Origin: Novosphingobium resinovorum
GTDB lineage: Bacteria; Pseudomonadota; Alphaproteobacteria; Sphingomonadales; Sphingomonadaceae
Length of the DNA: 64,000 nucleotides
Direction: 5' to 3'
NCBI RefSeq assembly: GCF_001742225.1
Contig: NZ_CP017075.1
Coordinates: 930,001-994,000 of the forward strand
The position numbers were made by a program, and so were the translations under genes. Positions within the stretch are counted from its first letter, which is position 1; each line of letters opens with the position of its first letter. Below, piece by piece: positions 10,581 through 23,356 of the stretch. The notes under the pieces were generated by a model that was given only the letters and a program-made list of their open reading frames with translations, did not search any database and was not told the origin of the DNA.

Positions 10581-12008
10581 CTAGGGACGACGAGCGAATT
10601 CCTCGGGATCGAGCGCCAATTCGCCCAGGCGCTTGCGCAAGGTGTTGCGATTAATCCCCAGCGCTTGCGCCGCACGCAACTGATTGCCTGCAGTCTCGCG
10701 CAGGACCTCGGCGAACAGCGGCCGCTCGAAAGCGGCCATCGCGCTGTTGTAGATCGAGCCGCTTGGCGGACGATTGACCGCGAGCCATTCCGACACCGCA
10801 GTCGCGATATCGACCGCCCTCGGCGCGCCGCCATCCTCGGCGGGCGGGGGCGCCTCCTGTGTCAGCAGCGGCAGGACCGCCTCGGCGTCGATCACGTCCT
10901 CGCGCGCCAGCAGGGCAAGGCGATAGATGAAGTTCTTGAGTTCGCGCACGTTGCCGCGCCAGGGCTGGCGGCTGAGCAGGTCGGCGGCTTCCTTCGTCAA
11001 CTGGCGACGCGGTAGCCCCTCGTTGGCGGCGTGCTGCAGGAAATGGCGCGCCAAGACGTCGATGTCGTCGCGCCGGTCGCGCAGCGGCGGCATGTGGATC
11101 GGCACCACGTTGAGCCGGTAATACAAGTCCTCACGGAAGCGCCCGGCGGCGATTTCGGGCTCGAGGTCCTTGTTGGTCGCGGCGACGATGCGGGTGTCGA
11201 GGCGGATTTCCTCGCGCCCGCCGACCCGCCGTACGGTGCCCGACTGAAGCGCGCGCAGCAGGCGGGTCTGCGCCTGCATCGGCATGTCGCCGATTTCGTC
11301 GAGGAACAACGTGCCGCCCGCTGCCTGCTCGAACTTGCCGACGTGACGCGCGACGGCGCCGGTGAAAGCGCCCTTCTCATGCCCGAACAGTTCGCTCTCG
11401 ATCAGTTCGGCGGGGATCGCGGCGGTGTTGACGGCGATGAACGGGCCTTCGCGGCGATTGCCGAGCTGATGGATCGCCTCGGCCACAAGTTCCTTGCCGG
11501 TGCCGGATTCGCCCAGGATCAGCACCGTCAGGTCGTTACGCAGGACACGGGTGATCATGCGGAACACCGATTGCATCGCGGCGCTGCGGCCGACCAGAGG
11601 CAGACCGTCCGCGACCGGCTCCTCGCCGTCCGCGGCAAGACCCTGCGCCGTGCCGGCTGCCTGGCGCACGGTGCGCGCCAGTTCGTCGATGTCGAACGGC
11701 TTGGGGAAATACTCGAAGGCGCCGGTATCGGTGGCGCGCACGGCGGTATCGAGCGTGTTCTGGGCCGAGAGAATGACGATCGGCATGTGCGGATGCAGCG
11801 CGCGGACCCGCTCGATCGTCTCGATCCCGTCACCGTCCGGAAGCATCACGTCGGTGACGAGCGCCGCGAACCCGCGATCCGCCAGCATCCGGTCACGCTC
11901 GGCGATGGTGACGCAGTGCGAAACGCCGAACCCTTCCGCTTCGAGCGCGGCGGTGATGACGATGGCGATGGACATGTCGTCCTCGACCAGCAGCACGTTC
12001 TGCGTCAT
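10581..12008 (-). CDS. ntrC: Nitrogen regulation response regulator NtrC
   Basis: 475 residues: receiver domain (D53 in VTDVMLPDGDG, K103), sigma-54 AAA+ domain with Walker A GESGTGKE and an intact GAFTGA loop (HEKGAFTGAV), Walker B TLFLDEIGDM, and a C-terminal Fis-type HTH (QLRAAQALGINRNTLRKRL). It activates sigma-54 promoters when phosphorylated by NtrB under nitrogen limitation. The start overlaps the ntrB stop by four bases (ATGA). Confidence 0.96.
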   Translation of the reverse strand: MTQNVLLVEDDMSIAIVITAALEAEGFGVSHCVTIAERDRMLADRGFAALVTDVMLPDGDGIETIERVRALHPHMPIVILSAQNTLDTAVRATDTGAFEYFPKPFDIDELARTVRQAAGTAQGLAADGEEPVADGLPLVGRSAAMQSVFRMITRVLRNDLTVLILGESGTGKELVAEAIHQLGNRREGPFIAVNTAAIPAELIESELFGHEKGAFTGAVARHVGKFEQAAGGTLFLDEIGDMPMQAQTRLLRALQSGTVRRVGGREEIRLDTRIVAATNKDLEPEIAAGRFREDLYYRLNVVPIHMPPLRDRRDDIDVLARHFLQHAANEGLPRRQLTKEAADLLSRQPWRGNVRELKNFIYRLALLAREDVIDAEAVLPLLTQEAPPPAEDGGAPRAVDIATAVSEWLAVNRPPSGSIYNSAMAAFERPLFAEVLRETAGNQLRAAQALGINRNTLRKRLGELALDPEEFARRP

Positions 12009-13123
12009 GCCGTCTTTCTCCGGGGGCGATTGCGCGTCTCGCGGGCGAGCGGCAGGTGAATGCGGAAGTGGGTCAGCCCATTCTCGTCGTCGCGGTCGTG
12101 GGTGATGCGACCGTTCATGTCGCGCACCAGCTTGCGGACCAGCGGCAGGCCGAGGCCCTGCCCCGACTTCTTGGTGGTGACGAACGGTTCGAAGATATGA
12201 TCGCGCATGGCCGGATCGATGCCGGGGCCGTTGTCGCTGACGCGAACCTCGATCGGCAGGCGCAGCGGGGCACCGTCATCGCCGGTGTGAAGCTGCAGGC
12301 CGCTGGCGAAGCGGGTCCGGATGATCACGCGCGGCTCGGCGACGTGCTTGCAGGCATCGGCGGCGTTGGAGAGCAGGTTCATCATCACCTGCACCAGCCC
12401 GTCGGGACTGCCGAGCACCGATGGCAGCGAGGGATCGAACTCCTCGACGAGCCGGAACGCCGGCTTCTCCGCCTTGGCCGCGTTCAGCACGTCGATGGCG
12501 CGGCGGGCTGCCTCGTGGAGATTGCAGGGCTCCACCGGCGGCGTCGTGCGGCCGCTCAGCTTCTGCATCCGCTCGATAAGCCCCGCGACGCGGTCGACCT
12601 CGCCGGTAATGAGGTCCGTTAGCGCCTTGTCCCGTTCGTCGACCTTGCGCGCGAGAAGCTGCGCCGCGCCGCGAATGCCGGCGAGCGGGTTCTTGATCTC
12701 ATGCGCCATGATCTCGGGACCGCGCAGGACCGCGTTGTCAGGGCCGCCGGAGTCGTCGCCAAGCGCCTCGGACGCGGAATTGTCGTGGAGCGACACGACC
12801 TGCCAGCCGGGACTGTCCGCGACCGGGCCGACGTTGATGTCGATCCGCCGCGCGCCCTTGCCCTTGATCTGCACCACGATTTCGCGCGCGGAGACCGGCG
12901 CCTCGGAATCCGATAGCCGATCCAGCAGGCGGCGGTCGGAGATCGACATGATGTCGCGCAGCCGCGTCCCGACGAGGCGCCGGGCCGACTGCCCGAAGAA
13001 CTGCTCCGCCGCCGGGTTGAGCCAGGCGATCGTCCGTCCGTTCTCCAGCAGCAGCACGGCATGCGGCAGGCTCGCCAGCAGCCGCTGCGCGTCAGGCAGA
13101 TCGGTCCGGGTGTCCAGGCTCAT
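12005..13123 (-). CDS. ntrB: Nitrogen regulation sensor kinase NtrB
   Basis: 372-residue soluble kinase with no membrane segment. An N-terminal PAS domain (about 15-125) is followed by HisKA with the acceptor His in [13 protein letters not shown] and a HATPase_c domain with DNGPGI and GQGLGLPLV. NtrB phosphorylates NtrC in response to PII protein. Both ends overlap neighbours by four bases (dusB upstream, ntrC downstream), so dusB-ntrB-ntrC is translationally coupled. Confidence 0.95.
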   Translation of the reverse strand: MSLDTRTDLPDAQRLLASLPHAVLLLENGRTIAWLNPAAEQFFGQSARRLVGTRLRDIMSISDRRLLDRLSDSEAPVSAREIVVQIKGKGARRIDINVGPVADSPGWQVVSLHDNSASEALGDDSGGPDNAVLRGPEIMAHEIKNPLAGIRGAAQLLARKVDERDKALTDLITGEVDRVAGLIERMQKLSGRTTPPVEPCNLHEAARRAIDVLNAAKAEKPAFRLVEEFDPSLPSVLGSPDGLVQVMMNLLSNAADACKHVAEPRVIIRTRFASGLQLHTGDDGAPLRLPIEVRVSDNGPGIDPAMRDHIFEPFVTTKKSGQGLGLPLVRKLVRDMNGRITHDRDDENGLTHFRIHLPLARETRNRPRRKTA

Positions 13124-14151
13124 GCGGCGCGGAGCTGACTGTCGTCGGTGCCGCGGTAGGGAGCATAGAACTCATCGATTTCACGAAGGACTTCAGCAGG
13201 ATCGGCGATGAAGTTCAGTTTGTTCCTGAACTCGGCCGAGCCGCGCACGCCCTTGATGTACCAGCCAAGGTGCTTGCGAGCCATCCGGACGCCGGTGTCC
13301 GCGCCGTAGTGGTCGAGCATGTCCTCGTAATGGCGACGGATGATGTCGTACTGCCCGGCGATGTCGGGATCGGCCGAGACCGCCTCGCCGCGCCACCATT
13401 GCATGACTTGCGAGAGAAACCAGGGACGTCCGTAAGAACCGCGCCCGATCATCAGACCGTCCGCGCCAGACTGTTCCAGCGCCTGCGCGGCATCGTGCAC
13501 GGTGCAGATGTCGCCGTTGACGATGACCGGGATCGACACCGCGTCCTTGACCTTGCGGACGAAGGCCCAGTCGGCCTCGCCCTTGTACATCTGGTTGCGG
13601 GTGCGGCCGTGGACGGTGATCATCTTCGCGCCCAGATCCTCGGCGATCCGCGCGAGTTCGGGGGCGTTGAGGCTGTCATGGCACCAGCCCATACGCATCT
13701 TGACGGTGACCGGAACCTTCACCGCCTTGACGGTCGCCTCGATCAGCTTGGTCGCCAGCGGCACCTGCCGCATCAGCGCCGAGCCCGCGTCACCGTTGAC
13801 GACCTTGCGCACCGGGCAGCCCATGTTGATGTCGATGATGGCGGCGCCGCGGTCCTCGACCAGCTTGGCGGCCTCGCCCATCTGTTCGGGGTCGCAGCCG
13901 ACCAGCTGCATCGAGACCGGGTCCTCGACCTTGTCCCACATCGCCTTCTGCAGCGACACGCGCGTCTCACGGATCGCAGCGGGGCTGGCGATCATCTCGG
14001 TGACGTTGAGGCCCGACCCGAAGGCGCGCACCATCCGGCGGAACGGCAGGTCCGAAACCCCCGTCATCGGCGCGAGCACGACCGGGCAGTCGATCGTCAC
14101 CGGACCGACCTGGATTGGCTTGAGTGCCGGAGGATTGGGCAATTGAGTCAT
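13120..14151 (-). CDS. dusB: tRNA-dihydrouridine synthase DusB (NifR3)
   Basis: 343 residues from the ATG at 14151, which starts [16 protein letters not shown]; a longer frame exists, but its extra 27 residues do not look like the family. The FMN-binding TIM barrel shows [12 protein letters not shown], the catalytic-Cys region [21 protein letters not shown] and [13 protein letters not shown]. It reduces uridine to dihydrouridine in tRNA D-loops. Leading the ntrBC genes (the historical nifR3-ntrBC operon) is conserved in alphaproteobacteria. Confidence 0.94.
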   Translation of the reverse strand: MTQLPNPPALKPIQVGPVTIDCPVVLAPMTGVSDLPFRRMVRAFGSGLNVTEMIASPAAIRETRVSLQKAMWDKVEDPVSMQLVGCDPEQMGEAAKLVEDRGAAIIDINMGCPVRKVVNGDAGSALMRQVPLATKLIEATVKAVKVPVTVKMRMGWCHDSLNAPELARIAEDLGAKMITVHGRTRNQMYKGEADWAFVRKVKDAVSIPVIVNGDICTVHDAAQALEQSGADGLMIGRGSYGRPWFLSQVMQWWRGEAVSADPDIAGQYDIIRRHYEDMLDHYGADTGVRMARKHLGWYIKGVRGSAEFRNKLNFIADPAEVLREIDEFYAPYRGTDDSQLRAA

Positions 14152-14163
14152 GATGCGTGCAGT

Positions 14164-14184
14164 GCTGCCTAAAAAACAGGCAGC
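14164..14184. promoter_or_regulatory. Perfect inverted repeat in the dusB/ispDF divergent spacer
   Basis: Arms GCTGCCT (14164-14170) and AGGCAGC (14178-14184) are exact complements around an AAAAAAC spacer. The element sits 13 bases upstream of the dusB start and 48 bases upstream of the ispDF start, so it could be an operator for either gene or a hairpin in the dusB leader. Function inferred from position only. Confidence 0.35.
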
Positions 14185-14231
14185 GCATAGTGGATTGCCC
14201 TCAATGCGGCAAGCGATTACCGGCATCGGCA

Positions 14232-15410
14232 ATGTCGCAAATCGTCTCAGAGCCGCAGAATTCGCCCCGTGATCGCACTGGCATTCGTACTGCCGCGCTC
14301 GTCGTGGCCGCAGGCAAGGGCCTGCGCGCCGGTCAGCCGGTGCCGAAACAGTTCGCGCGCTGGCGCGGCAAGCCGGTCGTGCGACACTCGGTCGAGGCGC
14401 TGGCGGCAGCGGGATGCGCGCCGATTCTAGTGGTCATTCCCGATGGCGCGCAAGCCGTCGCCCGTGAAGCACTGGCGGGAATTGCGGGCGTGCAGTTCAC
14501 CACGGGCGGCGCGACGCGGCAGGAATCGGTGCGTCTCGGGCTGGAAGTTCTTGCAGGCGCCGAGCCCGACCGCGTCCTGATCCACGACGCGGCCCGCCCG
14601 CTGCTGCCCGCCGAAGTGATCGAACGCCTGCTGATCGCTCTCGACGCATACAAAGGCGCGATACCGGTCCTGCCCGTGGCCGACAGCCTGACTCATGCGG
14701 CGGGCGATCTCATGGGCGCCCCTGCCCGGCGCGAGGACTTGCGCCGGGTCCAGACGCCCCAGGCCTTCCACTTCGCCGAAGTGCTCGCCGCACACCGGGA
14801 CTGGGACGGCCCCACCAATGCCGGAGATGATGCGCAAGTCGCGCAGGCATGGGGCATGGACGTGGCACTCGTCGAAGGGGACGAAACCTTGCACAAACTC
14901 ACCTACGCCGCCGATTTCGGAGCTTCGAAGCCGCTGGTGCGCGTCGGCAGTGGTTACGACGTCCATCGCCTTGAGGAAGGCGAGGAACTGTGGCTCTGCG
15001 GCGTGCGGATCGCGCACACGCATGGGCTCTCTGGCCACAGCGACGCCGATGTGGCGATCCACGCGCTCGTTGATGCGATGCTCGGCGCGATCGGCGCAGG
15101 GGACATCGGCCAGCACTTTCCGCCCAGCGACCCTCAGTGGAAAGGCGCCGCTTCGGACCGCTTCCTCGCCCACGCGGGCAAACTGGTGGCCGATGAGGGC
15201 TACGCCCTCGCCAACGCCGACGTCACCATCATCTGCGAAGCGCCCAAGATCGGACCGCATCGCGAGGCCATGCGCGAACGGCTTGCGGACATACTCGGCG
15301 TTGACATCGCCGCGATCAGCGTGAAGGCAACGACGACCGAGAAGCTCGGCTTCACCGGGCGGCGCGAGGGGATCGCGGCGCAGGCGGTGGTCAGTCTGGG
15401 TCTGGTATAA
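14232..15410 (+). CDS. ispDF: Bifunctional IspDF (MEP cytidylyltransferase / MECDP synthase)
   Basis: 392 residues from the ATG at 14232. The N-terminal half is IspD ([31 protein letters not shown]), which makes CDP-methylerythritol. The C-terminal half from about residue 236 is IspF ([11 protein letters not shown] with the zinc Asp/His, [23 protein letters not shown]), which makes the cyclodiphosphate. Together they catalyse two non-consecutive steps of the MEP isoprenoid pathway. The IspDF fusion is known in alphaproteobacteria. It is transcribed divergently from dusB; the start is not supported by a strong ribosome site. Confidence 0.95.
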   Translation: MSQIVSEPQNSPRDRTGIRTAALVVAAGKGLRAGQPVPKQFARWRGKPVVRHSVEALAAAGCAPILVVIPDGAQAVAREALAGIAGVQFTTGGATRQESVRLGLEVLAGAEPDRVLIHDAARPLLPAEVIERLLIALDAYKGAIPVLPVADSLTHAAGDLMGAPARREDLRRVQTPQAFHFAEVLAAHRDWDGPTNAGDDAQVAQAWGMDVALVEGDETLHKLTYAADFGASKPLVRVGSGYDVHRLEEGEELWLCGVRIAHTHGLSGHSDADVAIHALVDAMLGAIGAGDIGQHFPPSDPQWKGAASDRFLAHAGKLVADEGYALANADVTIICEAPKIGPHREAMRERLADILGVDIAAISVKATTTEKLGFTGRREGIAAQAVVSLGLV

Positions 15411-15437
15411 CTGTTGGGGCGCAAAGGAACTTCCTGC

Positions 15438-15983
15438 ATGCGTGGACTGTCTTCAATCCTTGGCCCGCGAACCCTTGCCCTGGCGCTTGCCATGACGCCC
15501 TGCGCTGCGATGGCGGCCGAGCCGATGTGCATCAGCAAGGCCGAGGCGACCTCGCTGATCGCCTATTCCCTGCCGCAGGCGATCAACGGCACCGCGAAGC
15601 GCTGCGCCCCCTCCCTGCCGGCCGATGCGTTCCTGCGCACCAAGGGACCGGGCCTCGCCGCCCGCTACGCCGCGCAGAAGGACCGCTACTGGCCCAAGGC
15701 CAAGCCCGCGTTGTTGAAGGCCCTCAATACGCAGGGCGGCGGCGGGTCCGCGAACATGATGACCGGCCTTCCCGACGACACGCTGCGCCAGATGGCCGAC
15801 GTTTTCGTGGAGGGCTTCGTCTCGCAGCGGATCGCGCCCAAGTCCTGCAAGCAGCTCGACCTCGCGATCGACCTGCTCTCGCCCCTCCCGCCCGAGAACA
15901 CCGCCGGACTGATCGCGCTGAGCATGGATGTGGCCGGCAGCGCCGATCCCAAGCTCGGCAAAGTGACGCTTTGCAAGGACTGA
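15438..15983 (+). CDS. Secreted hypothetical protein
   Basis: 181 residues from the ATG at 15438. Residues 1 to about 26 form a signal peptide ending AAMA just before EPMC, so the product is probably periplasmic. Four cysteines in the mature part (near CIS, RCAP, SCKQ and the C-terminal LCKD) could form two disulfides. No known domain recognised. It lies 27 bases after ispDF and 2 bases before cinA, so it is likely in that operon. Confidence 0.7.
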   Translation: MRGLSSILGPRTLALALAMTPCAAMAAEPMCISKAEATSLIAYSLPQAINGTAKRCAPSLPADAFLRTKGPGLAARYAAQKDRYWPKAKPALLKALNTQGGGGSANMMTGLPDDTLRQMADVFVEGFVSQRIAPKSCKQLDLAIDLLSPLPPENTAGLIALSMDVAGSADPKLGKVTLCKD

Positions 15984-15985
15984 CG

Positions 15986-16486
15986 ATGGCCGCGAATCCC
16001 TTCTTCCCGGAAGACCTCTATGCGCTCGCCCAAAGGGTGATCGAGGAGAACAAGGCACTCGGCCGCATGGTTTCGGTGGCCGAAAGCTGCACCGGCGGCC
16101 TCGTCTGCGCGGCGCTGACCGAGATCCCGGGCTCCTCGGCGGTGCTTGATCGCGGTTTCGTTACCTATTCGAACGAGGCCAAGATGGAGATGCTGGGGGT
16201 CCACTCCGACATCATCGATTCGTTCGGCGCGGTCTCTCCCGCGACGGCCTGGGCCATGGCTCAGGGCGCGATCGGCAAGAGCCGGGCGGACGTCGCGGTC
16301 GCGATCAGCGGCATCGCCGGGCCGGATGGCGGCAGCGAGATGAAGCCGGTCGGCACCGTGGTCTTCGCCTGCGCCCGGCGCGGCGAGGAAGAGGTCAACG
16401 CCGAGCAGAAGCTGCTGGACGGTACGACCCGGGCGGAAATCCGCCACCAGGCAGCGATCGTGGCGTTGGAACTGCTGCTGCCGTAA
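15986..16486 (+). CDS. pncC: CinA C-terminal-domain protein (nicotinamide-nucleotide amidase)
   Basis: 166 residues, matching a stand-alone CinA C-terminal domain. Family motifs include VAESCTGGLV, FVTYSNEAKMEMLGV, AISGIAGPDGG and KPVGTVVFA. The E. coli relative PncC deamidates NMN to nicotinate mononucleotide in the pyridine nucleotide cycle. No N-terminal molybdopterin-like CinA domain is present. The start lies 2 bases after the upstream stop. Confidence 0.9.
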   Translation: MAANPFFPEDLYALAQRVIEENKALGRMVSVAESCTGGLVCAALTEIPGSSAVLDRGFVTYSNEAKMEMLGVHSDIIDSFGAVSPATAWAMAQGAIGKSRADVAVAISGIAGPDGGSEMKPVGTVVFACARRGEEEVNAEQKLLDGTTRAEIRHQAAIVALELLLP

Positions 16487-16492
16487 GTCACC

Positions 16493-16616
16493 CGTCGTCC
16501 CGGACTTGATCCGGGACCGCTGGCGGTCTTCAGGCTGAAACTCGCGTCAGGGCGCTTCAGCGAGAGCCGGGTCGTTCACGGCCAGCGGTCCCGAAACAAG
16601 TCCGGGATGCCGACGG
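16493..16616. repeat. Intergenic inverted repeat, 'gtcccggacttgatccggga' family
   Basis: Nested inverted arms between convergent genes: an outer pair (cgtcgtcccggacttg against caagtccgggatgccgacgg) and an inner pair gggaccgctggc against gccagcggtccc. Related elements occur at 23696, 24311, 24441, 41775, 49827 and 52315. It probably forms a long hairpin and may terminate or stabilise the converging transcripts. Confidence 0.8.
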
Positions 16617-16617
16617 T

Positions 16618-17064
16618 TCACCCCGCCTGCGCGACACCGTAGAGTTCCGCCGCACGGGTTTCGAAGGCGGCGACCATCTTGCGGAACGCTTTGTCGAAAT
16701 ACTGCCCCGCCAGTTTCTCGAACAGCGGGTTGCGGAAGGTGAACTTCACGTCGAACTCAAGGTCGCACGAAGTCTCGTCGACCGGATGGAAGGTCCAGAC
16801 GTTGTCGAGATCGCGCATGGGGCCATCGACGTAGTGGACCTTGATGACGCGCGGGCGCTCCTTCTCGACGCGCGAGGTGAACTTTTCGCGCAGAGCCTTG
16901 AAGCCGACCAGCATGTCCGCGATCATCTCGCGGCCGTCGTCGGACTTCACCCGCGTCGCGACGACCCAGGGCAGGAATTCCTGATAGCGGCCGACGTCGG
17001 CGACGAGGTCGTACATCTGCTCCGCGCTGTAAGGCAGGCGCTTGGTCTCATGAATGCCGGGCAT
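16618..17064 (-). CDS. RatA / COQ10-type START-like protein
   Basis: 148 residues, the usual length for the SRPBCC family that includes RatA and coenzyme Q-binding COQ10. Visible features are the N-terminal ETKRLPYSAEQMYDLVADV segment, the FLPWVVA strand and the C-terminal helix FDKAFRKMVAAFETRA. In bacteria the family is linked to ubiquinone binding or to interference with 70S assembly (RatA); the sequence alone does not decide. It starts 4 bases after lipA, a pairing common in alphaproteobacteria. Confidence 0.85.
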   Translation of the reverse strand: MPGIHETKRLPYSAEQMYDLVADVGRYQEFLPWVVATRVKSDDGREMIADMLVGFKALREKFTSRVEKERPRVIKVHYVDGPMRDLDNVWTFHPVDETSCDLEFDVKFTFRNPLFEKLAGQYFDKAFRKMVAAFETRAAELYGVAQAG

Positions 17065-17068
17065 GAGT

Positions 17069-18028
17069 TCAGGCCCCGGAGGTCGCCGTCACGGGCTGCA
17101 TCTTGGCCAGCTTGGCGTCGCGCGCGGCCTTCATCTGGGCGAAGTCATCGCCGGCATGATAGCTCGAACGCGTCAGCGGCGAGGACGCCACCTGCAGGAA
17201 GCCCTTGGCCCGCGCGATCGCACCGTAGGCGTTGAACGCCTGCGGGGTGACGAATTCCTTCACCTCGGCATGCTTGGGCGTCGGGCGCAGGTACTGACCC
17301 ATAGTCAGGAAGTCGATGTCGGCGCAGCGCATGTCGTCCATCACCTGATGGATTTCCAGACGCTCCTCACCCAGCCCGAGCATCACGCCCGACTTGGTGA
17401 AGATCGACGGATCGTGGCGCTTCACCTCTTCCAGCAGCCGCAGCGAGGCGTAGTAGCGCGCGCCGGGGCGGATGGTCGGGTAGAGGCGGGGCACCGTCTC
17501 GAGGTTGTGGTTGTAGACGTCCGGGCGCGCCTGGACGATCGACTCGACCGCGCGCTGCATCTTGTTGCGGAAGTCGGGCGTCAGGATTTCGATCGTGGTC
17601 GCGGGCGAGGCCGCGCGGACCGCCTGGATCACCTTGACGAACTGGCTTGCACCGCCGTCCGGAAGATCGTCACGGTCTACAGAGGTGACGACGATGTGCT
17701 CGAGGCCGGTCTTCAGCACCATCTCGGCGACGTTGTCCGGCTCCGCCGCATCGACGCGGCCGGGCATGCCGGTCTTGACGTTGCAGAACGCGCAGGCGCG
17801 GGTGCAGGTGTCGCCGAGAATCATCACCGTCGCGTGCTTCTTCGTCCAGCACTCGCCGATGTTCGGGCAGGCCGCTTCCTCGCACACGGTGTTGAGCTTG
17901 AGGTCGCGCATCAGCTGGCGCGTCTCGCCGTAGCCCTTGCTGGTCGGCGCCTTGACGCGAATCCAGTCGGGCTTGCGCTGACGGGCGGGGGCTTCTTCCG
18001 GAACCGGTACGGAGGAGAGATCGTTCAT
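17069..18028 (-). CDS. lipA: Lipoyl synthase
   Basis: 319 residues from the ATG at 18028; a TTG 27 bases upstream is a weaker alternative. Two iron-sulfur cluster motifs are visible: the auxiliary [12 protein letters not shown] and the radical [11 protein letters not shown]. Also conserved are [13 protein letters not shown], the [10 protein letters not shown] segment and the C-terminal RSSYHAGD that ligates the auxiliary cluster. It inserts sulfur into octanoyl groups to make the lipoyl cofactor used by the pyruvate dehydrogenase and glycine cleavage proteins encoded elsewhere in this window. Confidence 0.96.
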   Translation of the reverse strand: MNDLSSVPVPEEAPARQRKPDWIRVKAPTSKGYGETRQLMRDLKLNTVCEEAACPNIGECWTKKHATVMILGDTCTRACAFCNVKTGMPGRVDAAEPDNVAEMVLKTGLEHIVVTSVDRDDLPDGGASQFVKVIQAVRAASPATTIEILTPDFRNKMQRAVESIVQARPDVYNHNLETVPRLYPTIRPGARYYASLRLLEEVKRHDPSIFTKSGVMLGLGEERLEIHQVMDDMRCADIDFLTMGQYLRPTPKHAEVKEFVTPQAFNAYGAIARAKGFLQVASSPLTRSSYHAGDDFAQMKAARDAKLAKMQPVTATSGA

Positions 18029-18124
18029 GCCGTCCAGATAGTCATATGCACGCAACCTTGCCAGCCCGAATATCCGGCGTATGGCGAACCATCAGTTCGA
18101 AAAACAGCAACGGAGCCCACCCCC

Positions 18125-18790
18125 ATGACTAATCAGAGCCCCGAATCCAACGACCGCGTGCTGAACCATCTGATCGAGGGTTATCGCCGTTTCCGCGGCA
18201 CCGGCTGGAGCGCCAACCGCGCGCGCTGGGACGAACTGGGCCAGGGCCAGTCGCCCGAAGTCATGGTCATCGCCTGCTCCGACAGCCGCGTCGACCCCAG
18301 CCAGATCTTCGACGTCGATCCCGGCACGATCTTCGTGGTGCGCAACGTCGCCGCGCTGGTGCCGCCGTTCGAGACGACGCCCGGCCACCACGGCGTCTCG
18401 GCCGCGCTGGAATTCGCGGTGCAGGTGCTCAAGGTCAAGGAAGTGGTCGTGATGGGCCACGGCCTGTGCGGCGGCTGCAAGGCGGCGTTGACGCAGGACC
18501 TCAAGGACGCGGAGATCGGACACGGTGGTTTCGTGGCCGACTGGATCTCGATGCTGGACGAGGCCCGCGTGCCGGTCGCGCACGAGCATGGCACCACAGG
18601 GCGCACCGCCGAGCGCGCGATGGAGCAGGCGGCGGTCAAGGTCAGCCTCGACAACCTGATGACTTTCCCCTGCGTGCAGAGCAAGGTCGGCAAGGGTGAA
18701 CTGACGCTGCGCGGCGCGTTCTTCGCGATTTCCGACGGAGTGCTGCATCTGCTGGACGAGACCAGCGGGGAATTCGCACCGGTGGAGTGA
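18125..18790 (+). CDS. can: Beta-class carbonic anhydrase
   Basis: 221 residues from the ATG at 18125. Zinc ligands appear in ACSDSRVDP (Cys, Asp-Arg dyad) and HGLCGGC (His, Cys). It interconverts CO2 and bicarbonate in the cytoplasm. The gene is divergent from lipA, with 96 bases between the starts, and is followed by an intergenic repeat. Confidence 0.94.
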   Translation: MTNQSPESNDRVLNHLIEGYRRFRGTGWSANRARWDELGQGQSPEVMVIACSDSRVDPSQIFDVDPGTIFVVRNVAALVPPFETTPGHHGVSAALEFAVQVLKVKEVVVMGHGLCGGCKAALTQDLKDAEIGHGGFVADWISMLDEARVPVAHEHGTTGRTAERAMEQAAVKVSLDNLMTFPCVQSKVGKGELTLRGAFFAISDGVLHLLDETSGEFAPVE

Positions 18791-18800
18791 GGGGATAGCG

Positions 18801-18892
18801 GCCCACCCCGTCCGGCTAGGTTTTCCCCGCCCGCTTGCGGGAGGGGCAGCGAGACTTGCTGAGCCGAAGGCGAAGTTAGTCGCAGCGGGGGG
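18801..18892. repeat. Intergenic repeat, 'gggaggggcagcgagacttg' family
   Basis: Contains ccgcttgcgggaggggcagcgagactt and a tail ending gttagtcgcagcgggg. The same modules recur at 26601-26713; a related palindrome occurs at 47823-47955. Family distinct from the 'gtcccgg' repeats. Confidence 0.75.
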
Positions 18893-18923
18893 TCTGGCGC
18901 CAGGCCGATCTGGATCGACACAC

Positions 18924-18953
18924 GAAAAAGGGCGCCGGAAACCCGGCGCCCTT
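18924..18953 (-). terminator. Rho-independent terminator of the TPR-like gene
   Basis: Read on the minus strand: perfect 9-bp GC stem (GGGCGCCGG / CCGGCGCCC), four-base loop, then a run of five T. It lies 25 bases beyond the stop of the minus-strand gene at 18978-20318. Confidence 0.85.
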
Positions 18954-18977
18954 CCCGTTTCAGTCTGAACCGAAAGC

Positions 18978-20318
18978 TCAGTTCGCTGCAGGAGCCGCTG
19001 CCGGAGCAGGCGAAGCCTTGCTCTTGGCATAAGCCGACCACAGCTTGGCAACCGGCGCGCGAGTGCCGGTGACCTTGGCGAAGTTGGCTTCCGCATCGGC
19101 GTACTTGCCCTGCAGAGCCTGCGACATGCCGAGACGCAGCGCGACCTTGTTGGCATCGACGCCCGGCATCGACGCGGCCTTGGCATAGAACGTCTCGGCC
19201 TTGGCCGGCTGGTCGTAGCTCAGGAACACGTCCGCCGCGCCGACGACGCTGGCAGCCGTCGCACCCGGCTTGCTGGCATCACGCTCGGTGGCGGGCAGCG
19301 AAGCCTTGTCCGCCGCGACGCGGCCGTCGGTGTTGGCCTTGTCCGGCACGTCTCCGGCGGTCAGCTTGCCCTTGGCGATACCGTCGGCCATGACCTTGCT
19401 CGCTTCGCCCGGGAACGCGCGCGGATCGGCGTTCTCGAGGTATTCGAAGTAGTCGCGCTTGTCGTTCATCGAACCGGTGAGGAACATCAGGCGCATCAGG
19501 TCGAGGTTCTGGTCGCGCGGCAGCGAGGCCAACTGGCGGACCACCGAGATCGCGGTGTTCCAGGTGCCCGGGTAATACTGGCCGAGCATCGCCGCGTATT
19601 CGGTCGACGGAGCGAGCTGCTTGGCGGTGTAGGTCTGCTGGAGGACCGAGCGCAGCGCGGTTTCCGAAGGCGCCTGGCCCTTGGCCTGCGCGGCGGCAAC
19701 ATCGTCCTTGGCCATCTGCAGGGCGGCCTCGGGGTTGTTGTTGCGCTTGTAGGCATCGGCGAGGACCGCATCGAGCTGGCCCGACGAATCGACGAAGCCG
19801 CCGTCCTTGGCCGCCTTCAGGTACGTCGCCGCGCTGGCGTAGTCCTTGAGCTGGTAGGCGGTGATGCCGGCATCGTAGTTGGTCTTGCCGACTTCCTCGG
19901 CGGGCAGCTTGCCGCTGGAGAGCAACATCTTGTTGCCTTCCTGCTTGGTGGCGAGATCCTGCGAGATGATGCCGAAGTTGCGCATCATCGAGCCGAGTGC
20001 GTTCTTGTCGTCGGGCGTGGTTGCGGCCGGCACGGCGGCCTGGAACGCGGCCTTGCCGTCACCGCCGACGGCGGCGTCGAAGGCGGCCTTGGCCTTGGCC
20101 ATCGCGTCGGGGGTCTGCTGGCCGCCGAGAGCAGCGATCGCGGCTTCCATGGCCTTCTGCAGCGGCTGGGCGACCTTCACGAACTCGGGGGAGAACTTGC
20201 CGCCTGCGGCTTCCTTCTCCTTCTTCGCGGCCATCGCGGGGGTGGCGACCGTCAGCGCCATACCGCTCGACAGGAGGGCGGCAAGAGCGACACGGGAAAC
20301 AAGGAACTTGCGAGCCAT
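18978..20318 (-). CDS. Exported tetratricopeptide-like repeat protein
   Basis: 446 residues from the ATG at 20318, chosen for a strong GAGAGGAG site; the in-frame codon 24 bases upstream lacks this. A signal peptide (about 1-30) ends ATPAMA before AKKEKEAAGG. The rest is Ala/Lys-rich and helical, with TPR-like helical pairs (YQLKDYASAATYLKAAKDGGF; LRLGMSQALQGKYADAEANF) and a disordered Ala/Pro tail. Probably a periplasmic scaffold or assembly protein; the precise function is unknown. It is divergent from gyrA and has its own terminator. Confidence 0.8.
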   Translation of the reverse strand: MARKFLVSRVALAALLSSGMALTVATPAMAAKKEKEAAGGKFSPEFVKVAQPLQKAMEAAIAALGGQQTPDAMAKAKAAFDAAVGGDGKAAFQAAVPAATTPDDKNALGSMMRNFGIISQDLATKQEGNKMLLSSGKLPAEEVGKTNYDAGITAYQLKDYASAATYLKAAKDGGFVDSSGQLDAVLADAYKRNNNPEAALQMAKDDVAAAQAKGQAPSETALRSVLQQTYTAKQLAPSTEYAAMLGQYYPGTWNTAISVVRQLASLPRDQNLDLMRLMFLTGSMNDKRDYFEYLENADPRAFPGEASKVMADGIAKGKLTAGDVPDKANTDGRVAADKASLPATERDASKPGATAASVVGAADVFLSYDQPAKAETFYAKAASMPGVDANKVALRLGMSQALQGKYADAEANFAKVTGTRAPVAKLWSAYAKSKASPAPAAAPAAN

Positions 20319-20620
20319 CAAGGCTACTCCTCTCAAGGACAAACGAAATCCCGCCGAAACGGGATGAAAATAAGGCGGTCGCCGGTTTGGCCGGGAATTC
20401 GGCCCTTGGCAACCATGCGAGCGAATTAGCTTTTAGCCACTGAACGCGCATTGAATGCAATTCGTCGCAGCCGTTCAGGTTCCCCGCGCGCGTGCGTTCC
20501 TTATATGTGGAAAACGGCACGCATCGCCCCTCGCCGCCACCGGTTCCGGTGGCTTTCCCCTGGCGCATGTCCTAGTGCGGTCCATCATTCTTCTTCCGTA
20601 GCAAAAGCGATCCAACCCGC
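20319..20620. other. Divergent spacer between the TPR-like gene and gyrA
   Basis: No gene is seen. It holds a hairpin ATCCCG-N6-CGGGAT (20349-20366), a GCCACCGG-TT-CCGGTGGC perfect palindrome (about 20537-20554) upstream of gyrA, and an AT-rich stretch near 20493 (TTATATG) that could be a -10 element. The gyrA promoter could not be fixed. Confidence 0.4.

Positions 20621-23352
<2,732 letters not shown>

Positions 23353-23356
<4 letters not shown>

Noticed and set aside
16618..17064. RatAB toxin-antitoxin pair
   Set aside because: There is no RatB/RnfH-like partner next to it; the neighbour is lipA, so a COQ10-like role is at least as likely.
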